32,892 nt of DNA from Alphaproteobacteria bacterium (GCA_003451645.1 DMER01000036.1:11910-44801); one strand, 5' to 3'; counted from the stretch's first letter, positions 11,160-19,999 are shown. Made by a program: numbers and translations. The notes: generated by a model from the sequence alone, not told the origin.

Positions 11160-12161
11160 ATGTCTCAAGGTACGCCGATCATGTCGCCCCCCGCCGCCTC
11201 TCGCGAGGTCATGCTGACCTATTACCGTGAAATGCTGCTCATTCGCAGGTTTGAGGAGCGGGCTGGGCAACTCTACGGCATGGGATTTATCGGTGGGTTC
11301 TGCCACCTATACATCGGTCAGGAAGCGGTTGTCGTGGGCATGCAGGCCGCGATTGAGCCGGGCGACCAAGTGATCACGGCCTACAGAGATCATGGGCATA
11401 TGCTTGCCTGTGGCATGGACCCCGCCGGTGTTATGGCTGAGCTGACTGGGCGGTCCGGTGGCCTGTCCAAGGGCAAGGGCGGCTCAATGCACATGTTCAG
11501 CCGTGAGAAGAACTTCTTCGGTGGTCACGGGATCGTGGGCGCGCAAGTGCCGATCGGCACGGGCCTTGCCTTCGCCAACCGCTACCGCAACAACAACCGG
11601 GTGTGCCTGACTTACTTTGGTGATGGCGCGGCCAATCAGGGGCAAGTCTACGAAAGCTTCAACATGGCGGCCCTCTGGAAGCTGCCAGTGATCTACATTA
11701 TCGAGAATAATCAGTACGCGATGGGTACGAGTGTCGAGCGCTCCTCGTCAGAGCGTCATCTCTACCGTCGCGGTTTGTCTTTCAACATTCCGGGCGAAGA
11801 AGTGGATGGCATGGACGTGCTGGCCGTCAGAGCGGCTGGTGATAAGGCGGTATCTTGGTGCCGGTCTGGCAATGGGCCAATCATCCTGGAGATGAAAACC
11901 TATCGCTATCGCGGCCACTCAATGTCCGATCCGGCGAAATACCGGACCCGCGAAGAGGTCGATCAGGTGCGCGAGCACCGCGACCCGATTGAGAACCTGA
12001 AAGCTCACCTTCTCAATGGCGGTTTGGCGACGGAAGACGACCTCAAGACGATCGACAAGGATATCCGCGCGATCGTGACCCATGCGGCGGAGTTTGCCCA
12101 ATCATCGCCCGAACCTGATTCCTCTGAGCTTTGGACAGACATCTTGAAGGACGCCTCGTAA
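11160..12161 (+). CDS. pdhA: Pyruvate dehydrogenase E1 component, alpha subunit
   Basis: PdhA pairs with PdhB to decarboxylate pyruvate using thiamine diphosphate. The protein carries YREMLLIRRFEERAGQLYGMG, GGFCHLYIGQEAVVVGM, YRDHGHMLACG and GGSMHMF. It also has the ThDP/Mg motif GDGAANQGQVYESFNMAALWKLP...ENN and the phosphorylation-loop-like YRYRGHSMSDPAKYR. The start is uncertain: ATG 11160 gives 333 residues; ATG 11181 gives 326 residues and has AAGG about 10 bases upstream. Neither choice changes the conserved core, and a TTG further upstream is less likely. It is the first gene of the pdh operon, 100 bp after ftsB, and a MAPEG gene follows after 2 bp. Confidence 0.97.
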   Translation: MSQGTPIMSPPAASREVMLTYYREMLLIRRFEERAGQLYGMGFIGGFCHLYIGQEAVVVGMQAAIEPGDQVITAYRDHGHMLACGMDPAGVMAELTGRSGGLSKGKGGSMHMFSREKNFFGGHGIVGAQVPIGTGLAFANRYRNNNRVCLTYFGDGAANQGQVYESFNMAALWKLPVIYIIENNQYAMGTSVERSSSERHLYRRGLSFNIPGEEVDGMDVLAVRAAGDKAVSWCRSGNGPIILEMKTYRYRGHSMSDPAKYRTREEVDQVREHRDPIENLKAHLLNGGLATEDDLKTIDKDIRAIVTHAAEFAQSSPEPDSSELWTDILKDAS

Positions 12162-12163
12162 CA

Positions 12164-12571
12164 ATGACTATCGAACTCACAATGCTGGCGCTGTCCGTGG
12201 CGCTCCTGTTCGTGCTGATCTTAATCCAGTCCTCTGCCGGTACTGCGGCGCAAGGTGTCGATGTGATGGCTGGCCATCGCGACAACATGAAGCCAATGAC
12301 CCCCTGGCAGGCGCGGACCAAACGTCTCGTTGATAATCATCGGGAAGGCTTGGCGCTGTTCGCGCCGCTGGTGCTGATTGCGGCGGTGAGCCAGATTTCT
12401 ACGACGTGGACGGTGCTTGGCGCACAGCTGTTCTTTTTTTCCCGCGTTGCTCATGCCGTCATCTATCTCGCGGGCTGGCCATGGGTCAGACCGGTTGCTT
12501 GGCTTGTTGGGATCATCGGTACGGTCATGATTTTTGTTGCCTTGGTGCCTGCCCTCAAATTCCCCTTCTAG
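12164..12571 (+). CDS. MAPEG-family integral membrane protein inside the pdh operon
   Basis: This 135-residue protein has about four transmembrane helices (about 3-22, 62-82, 86-104, 108-131). The loop between helices 1 and 2 and the motifs RTKRLVDNHREGLALFAPLVL and FFFSRVAHAVIYLAGWPWVRPVAW match the MAPEG family (eicosanoid and glutathione metabolism membrane proteins). Bacterial members are often uncharacterised or glutathione-dependent. The ATG at 12164 lies 2 bp after the pdhA stop, with GAAGGA about 12 bases upstream inside pdhA. pdhB starts 18 bp after its stop, so it is clearly co-transcribed with the PDH genes. The function is unknown. The GTG of pdhB follows closely, so translation of pdhB may depend on this gene being translated. 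Confidence 0.85.
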   Translation: MTIELTMLALSVALLFVLILIQSSAGTAAQGVDVMAGHRDNMKPMTPWQARTKRLVDNHREGLALFAPLVLIAAVSQISTTWTVLGAQLFFFSRVAHAVIYLAGWPWVRPVAWLVGIIGTVMIFVALVPALKFPF

Positions 12572-12589
12572 ATTAAAGGCGAACCGTCC

Positions 12590-13972
12590 GTGCCCACCGA
12601 CATTCTCATGCCCGCGCTGTCGCCCACCATGGAAGAGGGCAAGCTTGCCAAATGGCACATCAAGCAGGGCGACAGGATCAAGTCCGGCGACGTGATCGCC
12701 GAAATCGAAACCGACAAGGCGACCATGGAGGTCGAGGCGGTTGATGAGGGCACGGTCACGGACATCCTCGTCGACGAAGGTGCTGAGGGCGTCAAGGTCA
12801 ACGCAGTCATCGCGCGCCTAAAGGGTGATGGTGAGGCGGAGGCGCCTGCTCCAAAGGTGAATGGAACATCCGCTCCTCTGCCACCGCAACCAGCTCCGGC
12901 GCCAATCGCCGCTGAGCCGCCAAGACCTGCGCCTGTGGTCCATCAAGCGCCTCCAGTGACAACACAGGACGAATCCGCTCCGGGAACGGAGTTTGTGACT
13001 CAGACAGTGCGGGAGGCCTTGCGCGATGCTATGGCCGAAGAAATGCGCCGCGACGGCACGGTCTTTCTCATGGGCGAAGAGGTCGGACAATATCAAGGCG
13101 CCTACAAGGTCAGCCAAGGTCTTCTGGACGAGTTCGGCCCGAACCGCGTGATCGACACGCCGATCACTGAGCATGGTTTTGCGGGTCTCGGCGTGGGTGC
13201 GGCCTTTGGCGGCCTGAAGCCGATCGTAGAGTTCATGACGTGGAACTTTGCGATGCAGGCCATTGACCAAATCATCAATTCGGCTGCAAAGACGCTCTAT
13301 ATGTCTGGCGGCCAGATGGGGTGCCCGATCGTCTTTCGCGGACCCAATGGTGCGGCAGCGCGCGTCGCCGCGCAGCACAGCCAGAATTTCTCGGCCTGGT
13401 ATGCCCATATCCCAGGCCTGAAAGTTGTCGCGCCATACTTCGCCGCGGATGCCAAGGGCCTTCTCAAAAGCGCGATCCGCGACCCCAATCCCGTTCTCGT
13501 TCTGGAGAATGAGATTTGCTACGGCCGGTCATTCCCAGTGCCAAAGACTGACGACCACATCGTCCCGATTGGCAAGGCGCGTGTGATCCGCGCTGGGCGG
13601 CATGTAACCTTGGTGTCCTTCTCGATCACTGTTGGCCTGATCCTTCAGGCGGCGGACGAATTGGCCAAGGCCGGGGTCGAGGCGGAACTAATCGATTTGC
13701 GTTCCTTGCGGCCACTCGATACCGAGACCATTATCGCCTCGGTCCAGAAGACCAACCGCCTCGTTATCGTGGAGGAAGGGTGGCCCATTTGCGGCATAGG
13801 CGCTGAAATTTCGGCACAGGTGATGGAGCGGGCCTTTGACTGGCTTGATGCGCCCGTCTTGCGCGTCACGGGCAAAGATGTGCCCATGCCCTATGCGGCG
13901 AACTTGGAGAAACTGGCGCTGCCATCCGTGACTGACATTTTGGATGCTGTCAAAAAGGTCACCTATGCATGA
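12590..13972 (+). CDS. pdhB: Pyruvate dehydrogenase E1 component, beta subunit with N-terminal lipoyl domain
   Basis: This 460-residue protein begins at a GTG. Residues 1-80 are a complete lipoyl domain ([21 protein letters not shown]...), with lipoylatable K43 in [11 protein letters not shown] Pro/Ala-rich swinging linker (about 82-130) leads to the E1 beta transketolase-type domain: [71 protein letters not shown] and VIVEEGWP. The lipoyl extension on E1 beta is typical of Alphaproteobacteria. It matters here because the E2 subunit encoded downstream has none. The stop overlaps the start of the next gene by 4 bases (ATGA), implying translational coupling. Confidence 0.97.
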   Translation: MPTDILMPALSPTMEEGKLAKWHIKQGDRIKSGDVIAEIETDKATMEVEAVDEGTVTDILVDEGAEGVKVNAVIARLKGDGEAEAPAPKVNGTSAPLPPQPAPAPIAAEPPRPAPVVHQAPPVTTQDESAPGTEFVTQTVREALRDAMAEEMRRDGTVFLMGEEVGQYQGAYKVSQGLLDEFGPNRVIDTPITEHGFAGLGVGAAFGGLKPIVEFMTWNFAMQAIDQIINSAAKTLYMSGGQMGCPIVFRGPNGAAARVAAQHSQNFSAWYAHIPGLKVVAPYFAADAKGLLKSAIRDPNPVLVLENEICYGRSFPVPKTDDHIVPIGKARVIRAGRHVTLVSFSITVGLILQAADELAKAGVEAELIDLRSLRPLDTETIIASVQKTNRLVIVEEGWPICGIGAEISAQVMERAFDWLDAPVLRVTGKDVPMPYAANLEKLALPSVTDILDAVKKVTYA

Positions 13973-14316
13973 GCGACGCGGATGATGCCGACGATCAGCA
14001 GCTTGAGGCGTCCGCTCAAGAATTGGAGATTCCTGAGGCCGTGTTGGATGCCCGCGCGGGAGTTGAGCTTCTGCGCTTTTGGATATCTGCCGGGGAGGAG
14101 CATGTCGCGCTCAACATTGGCGCCATGGGCGAGCGGGAGGTTGAGCAATGGGGCATGATTCTGGCCGACATTTCCGTGCACGTCATTGCGGCCCTGTGTC
14201 AGGACGATACGTCGCGTAACCCGGACGACCTTCGCGCCATGATTGAACGCGCCTACCGCGCACGGCTTGAGAGCAAGGGCATCAGCCACAAAGGCGCGAT
14301 TGGCCGGTTGAACTGA
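13969..14316 (+). CDS. Small DUF5076-like protein in the pdh operon
   Basis: This is a 115-residue soluble protein with an acidic N-terminus ([15 protein letters not shown]), no signal peptide and no membrane helix. The middle part ([47 protein letters not shown]) resembles the alphaproteobacterial DUF5076 family as I recall it. No catalytic motif is visible. It overlaps the pdhB stop by 4 bases, and pdhC starts 19 bp after its stop, so it is an integral member of the PDH operon. The function is unknown; a role in assembly or regulation of the complex is only a guess from position. The family call is from memory and less certain than the gene itself. Confidence 0.78.
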   Translation: MSDADDADDQQLEASAQELEIPEAVLDARAGVELLRFWISAGEEHVALNIGAMGEREVEQWGMILADISVHVIAALCQDDTSRNPDDLRAMIERAYRARLESKGISHKGAIGRLN

Positions 14317-14321
14317 ATTGC

Positions 14322-14330
14322 GGAGGAGGG
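14322..14330 (+). promoter_or_regulatory. Strong ribosome binding site fixing the pdhC start
   Basis: GGAGGAGGG lies 5 bases before the ATG at 14336, close to a perfect Shine-Dalgarno sequence. It decides the pdhC start and supports the conclusion that the protein truly begins just before the subunit-binding domain, with no upstream lipoyl domain. Confidence 0.8.
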
Positions 14331-14335
14331 ATGCG

Positions 14336-15328
14336 ATGAATGCCATAAGCACCGGCCGGGTCTTTGCCTCTCCCTTGGCGCGCCGCATCGCGGCGCAAAG
14401 GGGCCTTGACATTGCCCAGGTTACGGGCTCCGGTCCCGGCGGCCGTGTTGTCAAGCTTGATGTGGAGAATGCCATTCCTCCTTTGCCGAAGGCGGGGGAG
14501 GTGTCGCGTCCGCATCCGAAGGAGGCGGGCATGACGGAGGGGTCATTGCCTGCTGCAACCGCTCCTGCACCCAAGGCTGCTGAATCTGCCGCCGCCCCAG
14601 GCCCTGACGCGCGGCTCTATTTCACGAAAGAGGCGTATACGGAAATCCCACATGACAGCATGCGCAAATCGATCGCCAAGCGCCTGACGGCGTCCAAGCG
14701 CGATATCCCGCATTACTATCTGCAAATTGATTGTGAGCTAGACGCGCTGATGAAGCTGCGCGCCGATCTGAATGCTAAGGCGCCGAAGGATGGCCCGGCT
14801 GCCTTCAAGCTCTCGGTCAATGATTTTATCGTAAAGGCCTGCGCGCTCGCGCTCATTCGTGTGCCCGAAGTCAATAGTTCGTGGACGGAGACAGCGCTTC
14901 TGCGGCACAAACATGCGGATGTAGGTGTGGCCGTCGCGCTCGACTTCGGGCTCATCACGCCCATTGTTGCCAAGGCCGAGGGCAAGGGCCTCGCCGATAT
15001 CAGCCGCGAGGTGAAGGATTTGGCCGACCGCGCGAAGGCCAAGAAGCTGAAACCGTCTGAGTTTGAGGGTGGCACTTTTGCCATCTCCAATCTCGGCATG
15101 TTCGGGATCAAGGACTTCACCGCCGTGATCAACCCGCCCCATGCGGCGATCCTGGCGGTTGGCGCGGGCGAGCAACGGCCGGTGGTCAAGAATGGCGCGG
15201 TCGCACAAGCCACGATTATGACCGTGCGGCTGTCCTGCGATCACCGCGTGTTCGACGGCGCCACTGGCGCCCGCTGGCTACAGGCCTTCAAAGGCTTCAT
15301 CGAAGACCCGCTGACGATGATGTTGTGA
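14336..15328 (+). CDS. pdhC: Dihydrolipoamide acetyltransferase (PDH E2) lacking a lipoyl domain
   Basis: E2 forms the core of the PDH complex and transfers the acetyl group to CoA. This one has 330 residues, clearly shorter than the usual 400 or more. It starts MNAISTGRVFASPLARRIA, which is directly the peripheral-subunit-binding domain (about 9-46, ending SGPGGRVVKLDVENA). A Pro/Ala linker (about 48-95) leads to the catalytic acyltransferase domain (about 100-330). H303 and D307 of DHRVFDG are intact. There is no lipoyl domain, and the preceding 350 bases code for a different protein in another frame, so it has not been lost to a visible frameshift. The lipoyl domain on PdhB must presumably serve. 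The start is fixed by the strong RBS at 14322-14330. Confidence 0.95.
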   Translation: MNAISTGRVFASPLARRIAAQRGLDIAQVTGSGPGGRVVKLDVENAIPPLPKAGEVSRPHPKEAGMTEGSLPAATAPAPKAAESAAAPGPDARLYFTKEAYTEIPHDSMRKSIAKRLTASKRDIPHYYLQIDCELDALMKLRADLNAKAPKDGPAAFKLSVNDFIVKACALALIRVPEVNSSWTETALLRHKHADVGVAVALDFGLITPIVAKAEGKGLADISREVKDLADRAKAKKLKPSEFEGGTFAISNLGMFGIKDFTAVINPPHAAILAVGAGEQRPVVKNGAVAQATIMTVRLSCDHRVFDGATGARWLQAFKGFIEDPLTMML

Positions 15329-15335
15329 GGGCGCC

Positions 15336-16733
15336 ATGACCCAATCCTTCGACACCATCGTGATCGGTGGCGGGCCAGGCGGCTATGTGGCCGCGATCCG
15401 CTGCACACAGCTTGGTCTCAAGACCGCAGTTATTGAGCGCGAGAACATGGGCGGCATCTGCCTCAATTGGGGCTGCATCCCGACCAAGGCGCTGTTGCGC
15501 TCCTCCGAAATCTGGCACTTGCTGCACCGCCTCAAGGAATTCGGCTTCGAGGCCGACAATCCCCGCTTTAACTTCGGCGCCATCATTCAGCGCAGCCGCA
15601 AGGTCGCCGCGCAATTGTCGAATGGCGTCAAATTCCTGATGAAGAAGCATAAAGTCACGGTGATCGACGGGGAGGCCAAATTCTCCGCCCCCGGACAATT
15701 GACGGTGACGCACAAGGGCGCCACGGCCCAGGCCACCGCCAAATCCATCATCATCGCCACCGGCGCGCGGGCGCGTGAACTGCCGCATCTGAAAGCCGAT
15801 GGCACGCTTATCTGGACCTATCGCGAGGCCATGGTGGCCGAGGCTCTGCCCAAGCGGCTCCTGGTCATCGGCTCCGGTGCCATCGGCATCGAATTTGCGA
15901 GCTTTTACCGCACGCTGGGCTCCGAGGTGACCGTCGTTGAGGTCATGGACCGCGTGCTCCCGGTCGAGGATGAGGAGATCAGCCAACTCGCCGCCAAGGC
16001 CTTCATCAAGCAGGGCATGACGCTGATGCTTGGCGCCTCGGTCGAGGCGCTGGAGCCCAAAGGCCAAACCGTCAGCGCGCGGATCAAGCTCAAAGACGGC
16101 AAGATCGAAAACCAAGAGTTCGACCGCGCCATCCTCGCCATCGGCATTACGGGGAACACGGAAACTCTGGCTCTGGACAAGGCCGGCATCAAGACAGACC
16201 GCGGCCACATCGTCATCAATGAATGGTGCGAGACGGGTGTGCCCGGCCATTATGCCATCGGCGATGTCGCGGGCGCGCCCTGGCTTGCGCATAAGGCCAT
16301 GCATGAGGGCGTGCTGGCGGCGGAGCGCATCGCGGGCGTCAAAGGCCTGCATCCGATGGACGTGTCCAAGATCCCTGGCTGCACCTATTGCTGGCCGCAA
16401 GTGGCCAGCGTCGGCCTCACCGAAGCGAAAGCAAAAGCCGCAGGGCACAAAGTTAAGGTCGGCCGCTTTCCCTTCATCGGCAATGGCAAAGCGATTGCGC
16501 TCGGCGATTCTGAGGGCTTGGTCAAAACCGTGTTCGATGCCGATACAGGGGAGCTTCTGGGCGCCCATATGATTGGCGCGGAGGTGACCGAGCTGATCCA
16601 AGGCTATGGCATCGCGCGTACGCTAGAGGCAACCGAGGCCGACCTCATGGCCACGATTTTCCCGCATCCCACGCTCAGCGAAATGATGCATGAGGCGGTG
16701 CTGGACGCTTATGGCAAGGCGCTGCATATCTGA
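15336..16733 (+). CDS. lpd: Dihydrolipoyl dehydrogenase (E3)
   Basis: E3 reoxidises dihydrolipoamide with NAD+ through FAD and a redox disulfide. The 465-residue protein shows the FAD-binding GGGPGGYVAA motif and the disulfide C42/C47 in GGICLNWGCIPTKALL. It also has the NAD-binding VIGSGAIGIEFASFYRTLG, the second FAD motif HYAIGDVAG, and the C-terminal His-Glu pair in FPHPTLSEMMHEA. There is no lipoyl domain on this E3 either. The start follows pdhC by 7 bp with GAGGG just upstream, so it is the last gene of the pdh operon. The usual GGTCLNVGC is GGICLNWGC here, with the cysteines unchanged. Confidence 0.97.
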   Translation: MTQSFDTIVIGGGPGGYVAAIRCTQLGLKTAVIERENMGGICLNWGCIPTKALLRSSEIWHLLHRLKEFGFEADNPRFNFGAIIQRSRKVAAQLSNGVKFLMKKHKVTVIDGEAKFSAPGQLTVTHKGATAQATAKSIIIATGARARELPHLKADGTLIWTYREAMVAEALPKRLLVIGSGAIGIEFASFYRTLGSEVTVVEVMDRVLPVEDEEISQLAAKAFIKQGMTLMLGASVEALEPKGQTVSARIKLKDGKIENQEFDRAILAIGITGNTETLALDKAGIKTDRGHIVINEWCETGVPGHYAIGDVAGAPWLAHKAMHEGVLAAERIAGVKGLHPMDVSKIPGCTYCWPQVASVGLTEAKAKAAGHKVKVGRFPFIGNGKAIALGDSEGLVKTVFDADTGELLGAHMIGAEVTELIQGYGIARTLEATEADLMATIFPHPTLSEMMHEAVLDAYGKALHI

Positions 16734-16738
16734 CACCC

Positions 16739-16765
16739 TTCACAGACTTCTCACGCAGCTGTGAA
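16739..16765. repeat. Inverted repeat between lpd and the MarR gene
   Basis: TTCACAG at 16739-16745 and CTGTGAA at 16759-16765 are perfect 7-base inverted arms separated by 13 bases. They start 5 bp after the lpd stop and end 55 bp before the MarR ATG. There is no T-tract, so an operator for the downstream MarR protein is at least as likely as a terminator. Confidence 0.4.
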
Positions 16766-16819
16766 ATCTCTGTCATCGCTTTAAATTGCTCCGGATGCGG
16801 AGAGACATATTCTGCGCCC

Positions 16820-17311
16820 ATGTCGGGGGAATTGATCAACAAAAAGGGCTTTGGCGCGTTTGGCTGCCGCATCAGGCGGCTGTCCGAACGTTTGGACCGT
16901 GAGGTGCGGGAAATCTATCAAAGCCACGGGCACTATTTCGATCCGTGCTGGTACCCTGTTGTAATTGCACTTCTGGATCATGGGCCGCTCACCGCCAGTG
17001 AATTGTCCGCCCAGACAGGCATCGGCGTCTCAACCATCTCCCAGATTAAGGCGAGGCTGCATAGCGAGGGCCTGGTGACGCTCGAAACCGATCCTAAGGA
17101 TATGCGCCGTCAGAGGCTGTTATTGACGCCCAAATGCCGTCAGCTGGCTCATGACCTGCAACCTCTCTGGCAGGCGATTACGATGGCGACGCAAGCTTTG
17201 TGCGCCGAAACGACGCCAGAGTTTTTGAACAATCTGGAGACCATTGAAGTGGCGCTCACCCGCCGCCGTATGGCCGCGCGGGTTGAGGCGCTCTTGTCGC
17301 GCCGCCAATGA
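16820..17311 (+). CDS. MarR-family winged-helix transcriptional regulator
   Basis: This 163-residue protein is of normal length for the family. Residues about 50-115 form the winged helix: VVIALLDHGPLTASELSAQTGIGVSTISQIKARLHSEGLVTLETDPKDMRRQRLLLTP. The recognition helix is in STISQIKARL, and the DPKDMRRQRLLLT wing is the MarR signature. Flanking helices would form the dimer interface. The family usually represses nearby genes and responds to small phenolic or thiol ligands. It lies after the pdh operon and 13 bp from the convergent acyl-activating enzyme gene. The inverted repeat at 16739-16765 upstream is a candidate autoregulatory site. The ligand cannot be predicted. Confidence 0.88.
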   Translation: MSGELINKKGFGAFGCRIRRLSERLDREVREIYQSHGHYFDPCWYPVVIALLDHGPLTASELSAQTGIGVSTISQIKARLHSEGLVTLETDPKDMRRQRLLLTPKCRQLAHDLQPLWQAITMATQALCAETTPEFLNNLETIEVALTRRRMAARVEALLSRRQ

Positions 17312-17324
17312 TCAACGGGAAGAG

Positions 17325-18989
17325 CTATTCTGCTGCAGGTCCTGCGGCGTCGCTTTGCCCTTCCGTCCTTGGCGTTTGGGCAGCCTGCTGCAACGGCACC
17401 TCCTGCACCAAGGAAGGTGCCTTATGAGTGTCGCCTTCTAGCGCCAACTGCTTGACGCGCACATAGTCCGTCTTGCCGGTTCCCAGCACAGGAACAGCCT
17501 CGGTATGCACAATGTGCCGCGGGACCGCCAGCTCCGGCACCCCATGATTACGCGCCCAGGCAATCAGTTCACCCCGGTTGGCCTGCGGCGCATCGGTGAC
17601 CAACAGGATCTGCTCACCCTTGCGGTCGTCAGGAACGGAGACCGCTGCATGCATGTGGTCGGGCCAAAGCGCGGAGGCGCAATTCTCGACAACCGCCAGT
17701 GAAACCATCTCGCCGCCAATCTTGGCAAAGCGCTTCACCCGGCCCCGAATGGCGATGTAGCCCTCAGGGTCCACACTCACCACATCGCCGGTATCGTGCC
17801 AGCCTTCCGGCAAGGGTTGCAGCACGCCTGGTTTGTCGCTTTTGAGATAGCCCATCATGATATTGGGCCCACGAATATGCAGGCGGCCGGCGTCGGGAAT
17901 GCCCTCAACCGGCTCCAATTTATAGTCCATGCCCGACAACAGCCGCCCCACAGTGCCTAACTTGTTTGCACCGATTTGGTTGGCGGCAACGACGGGCGCG
18001 GCCTCGGTAACACCGTAACCTTCCAAAATCTCGATGTTGTATTTGCGCCTGACCAATTGGCGGGTCTCGTCACGGACGCGCTCGGCACCGCACACCGCGA
18101 GGCGCACGGAGTTCAGGTCTCCTTGATCGCCTGCGCGCGCATATTGCGAGATAAACGTATCGGTCGACAACAGGATGGTGGCGCCGGTATCGCGAACGCG
18201 CGTTGCAATCGTGCGCGCTTGTAAAGGGGAGGGGTGCTGCACCGCCTTGAGGCCCAGTAACAATGGCATCAGCGATCCGACCGTCAGCCCAAAACAATGG
18301 AATGTCGGCAGGGGATTGAAAACAATGTCGCTGTCATAGAGTTGGATGTGACTGCGCACCTGCTCGACATTAGCCAGCAAATTGCGGTGGCTCAGAACGA
18401 CACCCTTTGGCTCGCCCTCTGTGCCCGAAGTGAAGAGAACAACGCCAACATCCGATGGGCCGCGGCGCGATTGAATCAGCCATGGCGCAATGGGCCCGGC
18501 GGCGCCATGCAGCTTGTCGACAAGGCTCAGTTTCTCTCGCACCTCTTCCAGATAGACGAACTTCACAGTGGACTTCATTTGCTCAATAAGGTCTTCAAAC
18601 TTCCCGATCTCGACAAATTTATGCGCGGTGAGCACAACGGAAATCTCGGCCGCCGCACATGCGGCCTTCAGGCCTTTTTCCCCTGCGGTGAAATTGAGCA
18701 TCGCGGGCACGCGCCCATAGGCATGCAGGGCGAAGAACGTGATGACCGCACCCACACCTGTCGGCAGAAGCACGCCGACATTCTCGCCACGTTTTGTATG
18801 CTTACGGATTGCAGAGCCGAGTGCGAAGGCTGCCCGCAAGATATCGTCATAAGTCATGACGCGCTCATCGCCGTCGATCATGATCTGGCGTTTGCCGCCA
18901 TAGGTGTTGCGCGCATCAAGTAGCGCCGACACGACATTCTTTTCGGCATTCTTTTGATTGAAGGGCAGGTGGCGGGCGGGGACGTTCAA
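17325..18989 (-). CDS. AMP-forming acyl-CoA/acyl-ACP synthetase, Aas-like
   Basis: This 554-residue ANL-superfamily enzyme activates a carboxylic acid as an acyl-adenylate and transfers it to a thiol. The ATP-binding loop is at about 186-196 (LFTSGTEGEPKG). Other motifs are YGVTEAAPVVA, HDTGDVVSVDPEGYIAIRGRVKRFAKIGGEMVSL and the terminal catalytic Lys in GTGKTDYVRVKQ. The wording of these motifs is closest to the synthetase half of Aas (2-acylglycerophosphoethanolamine acyltransferase/acyl-ACP synthetase). The PlsC half and the transporter half found in some relatives are absent. Substrate chain length is not deducible. The first ATG at 18989 fits, and it diverges from the FkbM gene over 178 bp. 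It is probably involved in fatty-acid recycling or phospholipid remodelling (inference). Confidence 0.87.
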   Translation of the reverse strand: MNVPARHLPFNQKNAEKNVVSALLDARNTYGGKRQIMIDGDERVMTYDDILRAAFALGSAIRKHTKRGENVGVLLPTGVGAVITFFALHAYGRVPAMLNFTAGEKGLKAACAAAEISVVLTAHKFVEIGKFEDLIEQMKSTVKFVYLEEVREKLSLVDKLHGAAGPIAPWLIQSRRGPSDVGVVLFTSGTEGEPKGVVLSHRNLLANVEQVRSHIQLYDSDIVFNPLPTFHCFGLTVGSLMPLLLGLKAVQHPSPLQARTIATRVRDTGATILLSTDTFISQYARAGDQGDLNSVRLAVCGAERVRDETRQLVRRKYNIEILEGYGVTEAAPVVAANQIGANKLGTVGRLLSGMDYKLEPVEGIPDAGRLHIRGPNIMMGYLKSDKPGVLQPLPEGWHDTGDVVSVDPEGYIAIRGRVKRFAKIGGEMVSLAVVENCASALWPDHMHAAVSVPDDRKGEQILLVTDAPQANRGELIAWARNHGVPELAVPRHIVHTEAVPVLGTGKTDYVRVKQLALEGDTHKAPSLVQEVPLQQAAQTPRTEGQSDAAGPAAE

Positions 18990-19167
18990 GGGTGGACACT
19001 CCCTATGTGGCGCAATTGTTCTGCGGCAGAAGCGTTAGGCTGATGCCTTGTGGTAGCAAAGCTATCCCAAAGCCCGTTCAAGACAAGGGCATGATTTTGC
19101 AATACTCTTGCGTCCGTTGGGCTATCCCTATGATCCTGCAGCCAAAAGCGAGGTCGACAGCGCGCCT

Positions 19168-19998
19168 ATGGATGAAATTTTGGTAACACCGCCCTTTGGC
19201 ACCTTTGCCCTAACGCCGGGCGAGGCACGCATTATCGCTCTGACTCGCGCGATGCCCTCGGGCGCCATCGGCAAAAGATTGGCCCTTTGGCTGCGCAAAC
19301 TTGTGAAAGGCGCAATGGGCCGGCCTATCGACACGGAGGTCTTTGGCTTGCGGATGCGCCTGGATGGTCAGCGCAATATTGCCGAGCGGCGGCTTCTCAT
19401 CCAGCCACAGCACTTCGACCCGCAAGAGCGGGCGGCGCTTGCGGAGGTGTTGCGTCCCGGTGACGTCGCGGTTGATGTGGGTGCAAATGTCGGGGCCTAT
19501 AGTCTGTTTATGGCGCGGTATGTCGGCACTGAGGGCCGAGTGCTCGCCTGTGAACCCCAACCGCAGGTGCTCGAACGCCTTAGGGTAAACGTCCAGCTCA
19601 ATCCGGAATTGCCAATCGAGATCATCGCAAAGGCTGTTGGTGCCCACGCCGGGACGGTTGAATTTCAGCTTGGGACCGGCAATCAAGGGGAGGGGAGGAT
19701 TGCGGAAGCCGGGGCGCACGACGGCGTCGTCACCGTGCCAATAGCACCTCTGGCCCAGCTTCTGGACGAGCGTGGAATCGCCGCTGTAAGAGCACTCAAA
19801 ATCGACGTTGAAGGGGCCGAACCGTCCGTTCTTGTTCCCTTTTTTGAAATGGCGCCGCGCGCTCAGTGGCCCCAACTGATCGTCATGGAGCACGGGAACC
19901 CCCGTTGGACCCTTGATTTGACGGCCCATGTTTGCAGCAAGGGGTACAAGGTAGGCGGACAGACGCGGCTAAACGTCCTGTTGGAGCGCGCAACGTAA
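19168..19998 (+). CDS. FkbM-family SAM-dependent methyltransferase
   Basis: This protein has 276 residues from the ATG at 19168; an in-frame TTG at 19108 would add 20 residues without visible homology. The SAM-binding motif I is at about 99-112 ([16 protein letters not shown]), followed by [21 protein letters not shown] (motif II, acidic ribose ligand) and the FkbM hallmark [14 protein letters not shown]. The ending [10 protein letters not shown]...[16 protein letters not shown] is also typical. The family O-methylates sugars, polysaccharides, lipids or natural products. Here the gene stands alone between the acyl synthetase and lipA, with no glycan cluster nearby, so the acceptor is unknown. 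There is no signal peptide; it is presumably cytoplasmic. Confidence 0.87.
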   Translation: MDEILVTPPFGTFALTPGEARIIALTRAMPSGAIGKRLALWLRKLVKGAMGRPIDTEVFGLRMRLDGQRNIAERRLLIQPQHFDPQERAALAEVLRPGDVAVDVGANVGAYSLFMARYVGTEGRVLACEPQPQVLERLRVNVQLNPELPIEIIAKAVGAHAGTVEFQLGTGNQGEGRIAEAGAHDGVVTVPIAPLAQLLDERGIAAVRALKIDVEGAEPSVLVPFFEMAPRAQWPQLIVMEHGNPRWTLDLTAHVCSKGYKVGGQTRLNVLLERAT

Positions 19999-19999
19999 G

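Noticed and set aside
14318..14335. TTG start for pdhC at 14318
   Set aside because: It would place the strong Shine-Dalgarno sequence inside the coding region and adds only a few Arg residues; ATG 14336 fits far better.
15297..16601. 434-codon open frame on the minus strand opposite lpd
   Set aside because: It mirrors the codon bias of lpd, has no recognisable domain and no start context; lpd itself has every family motif.
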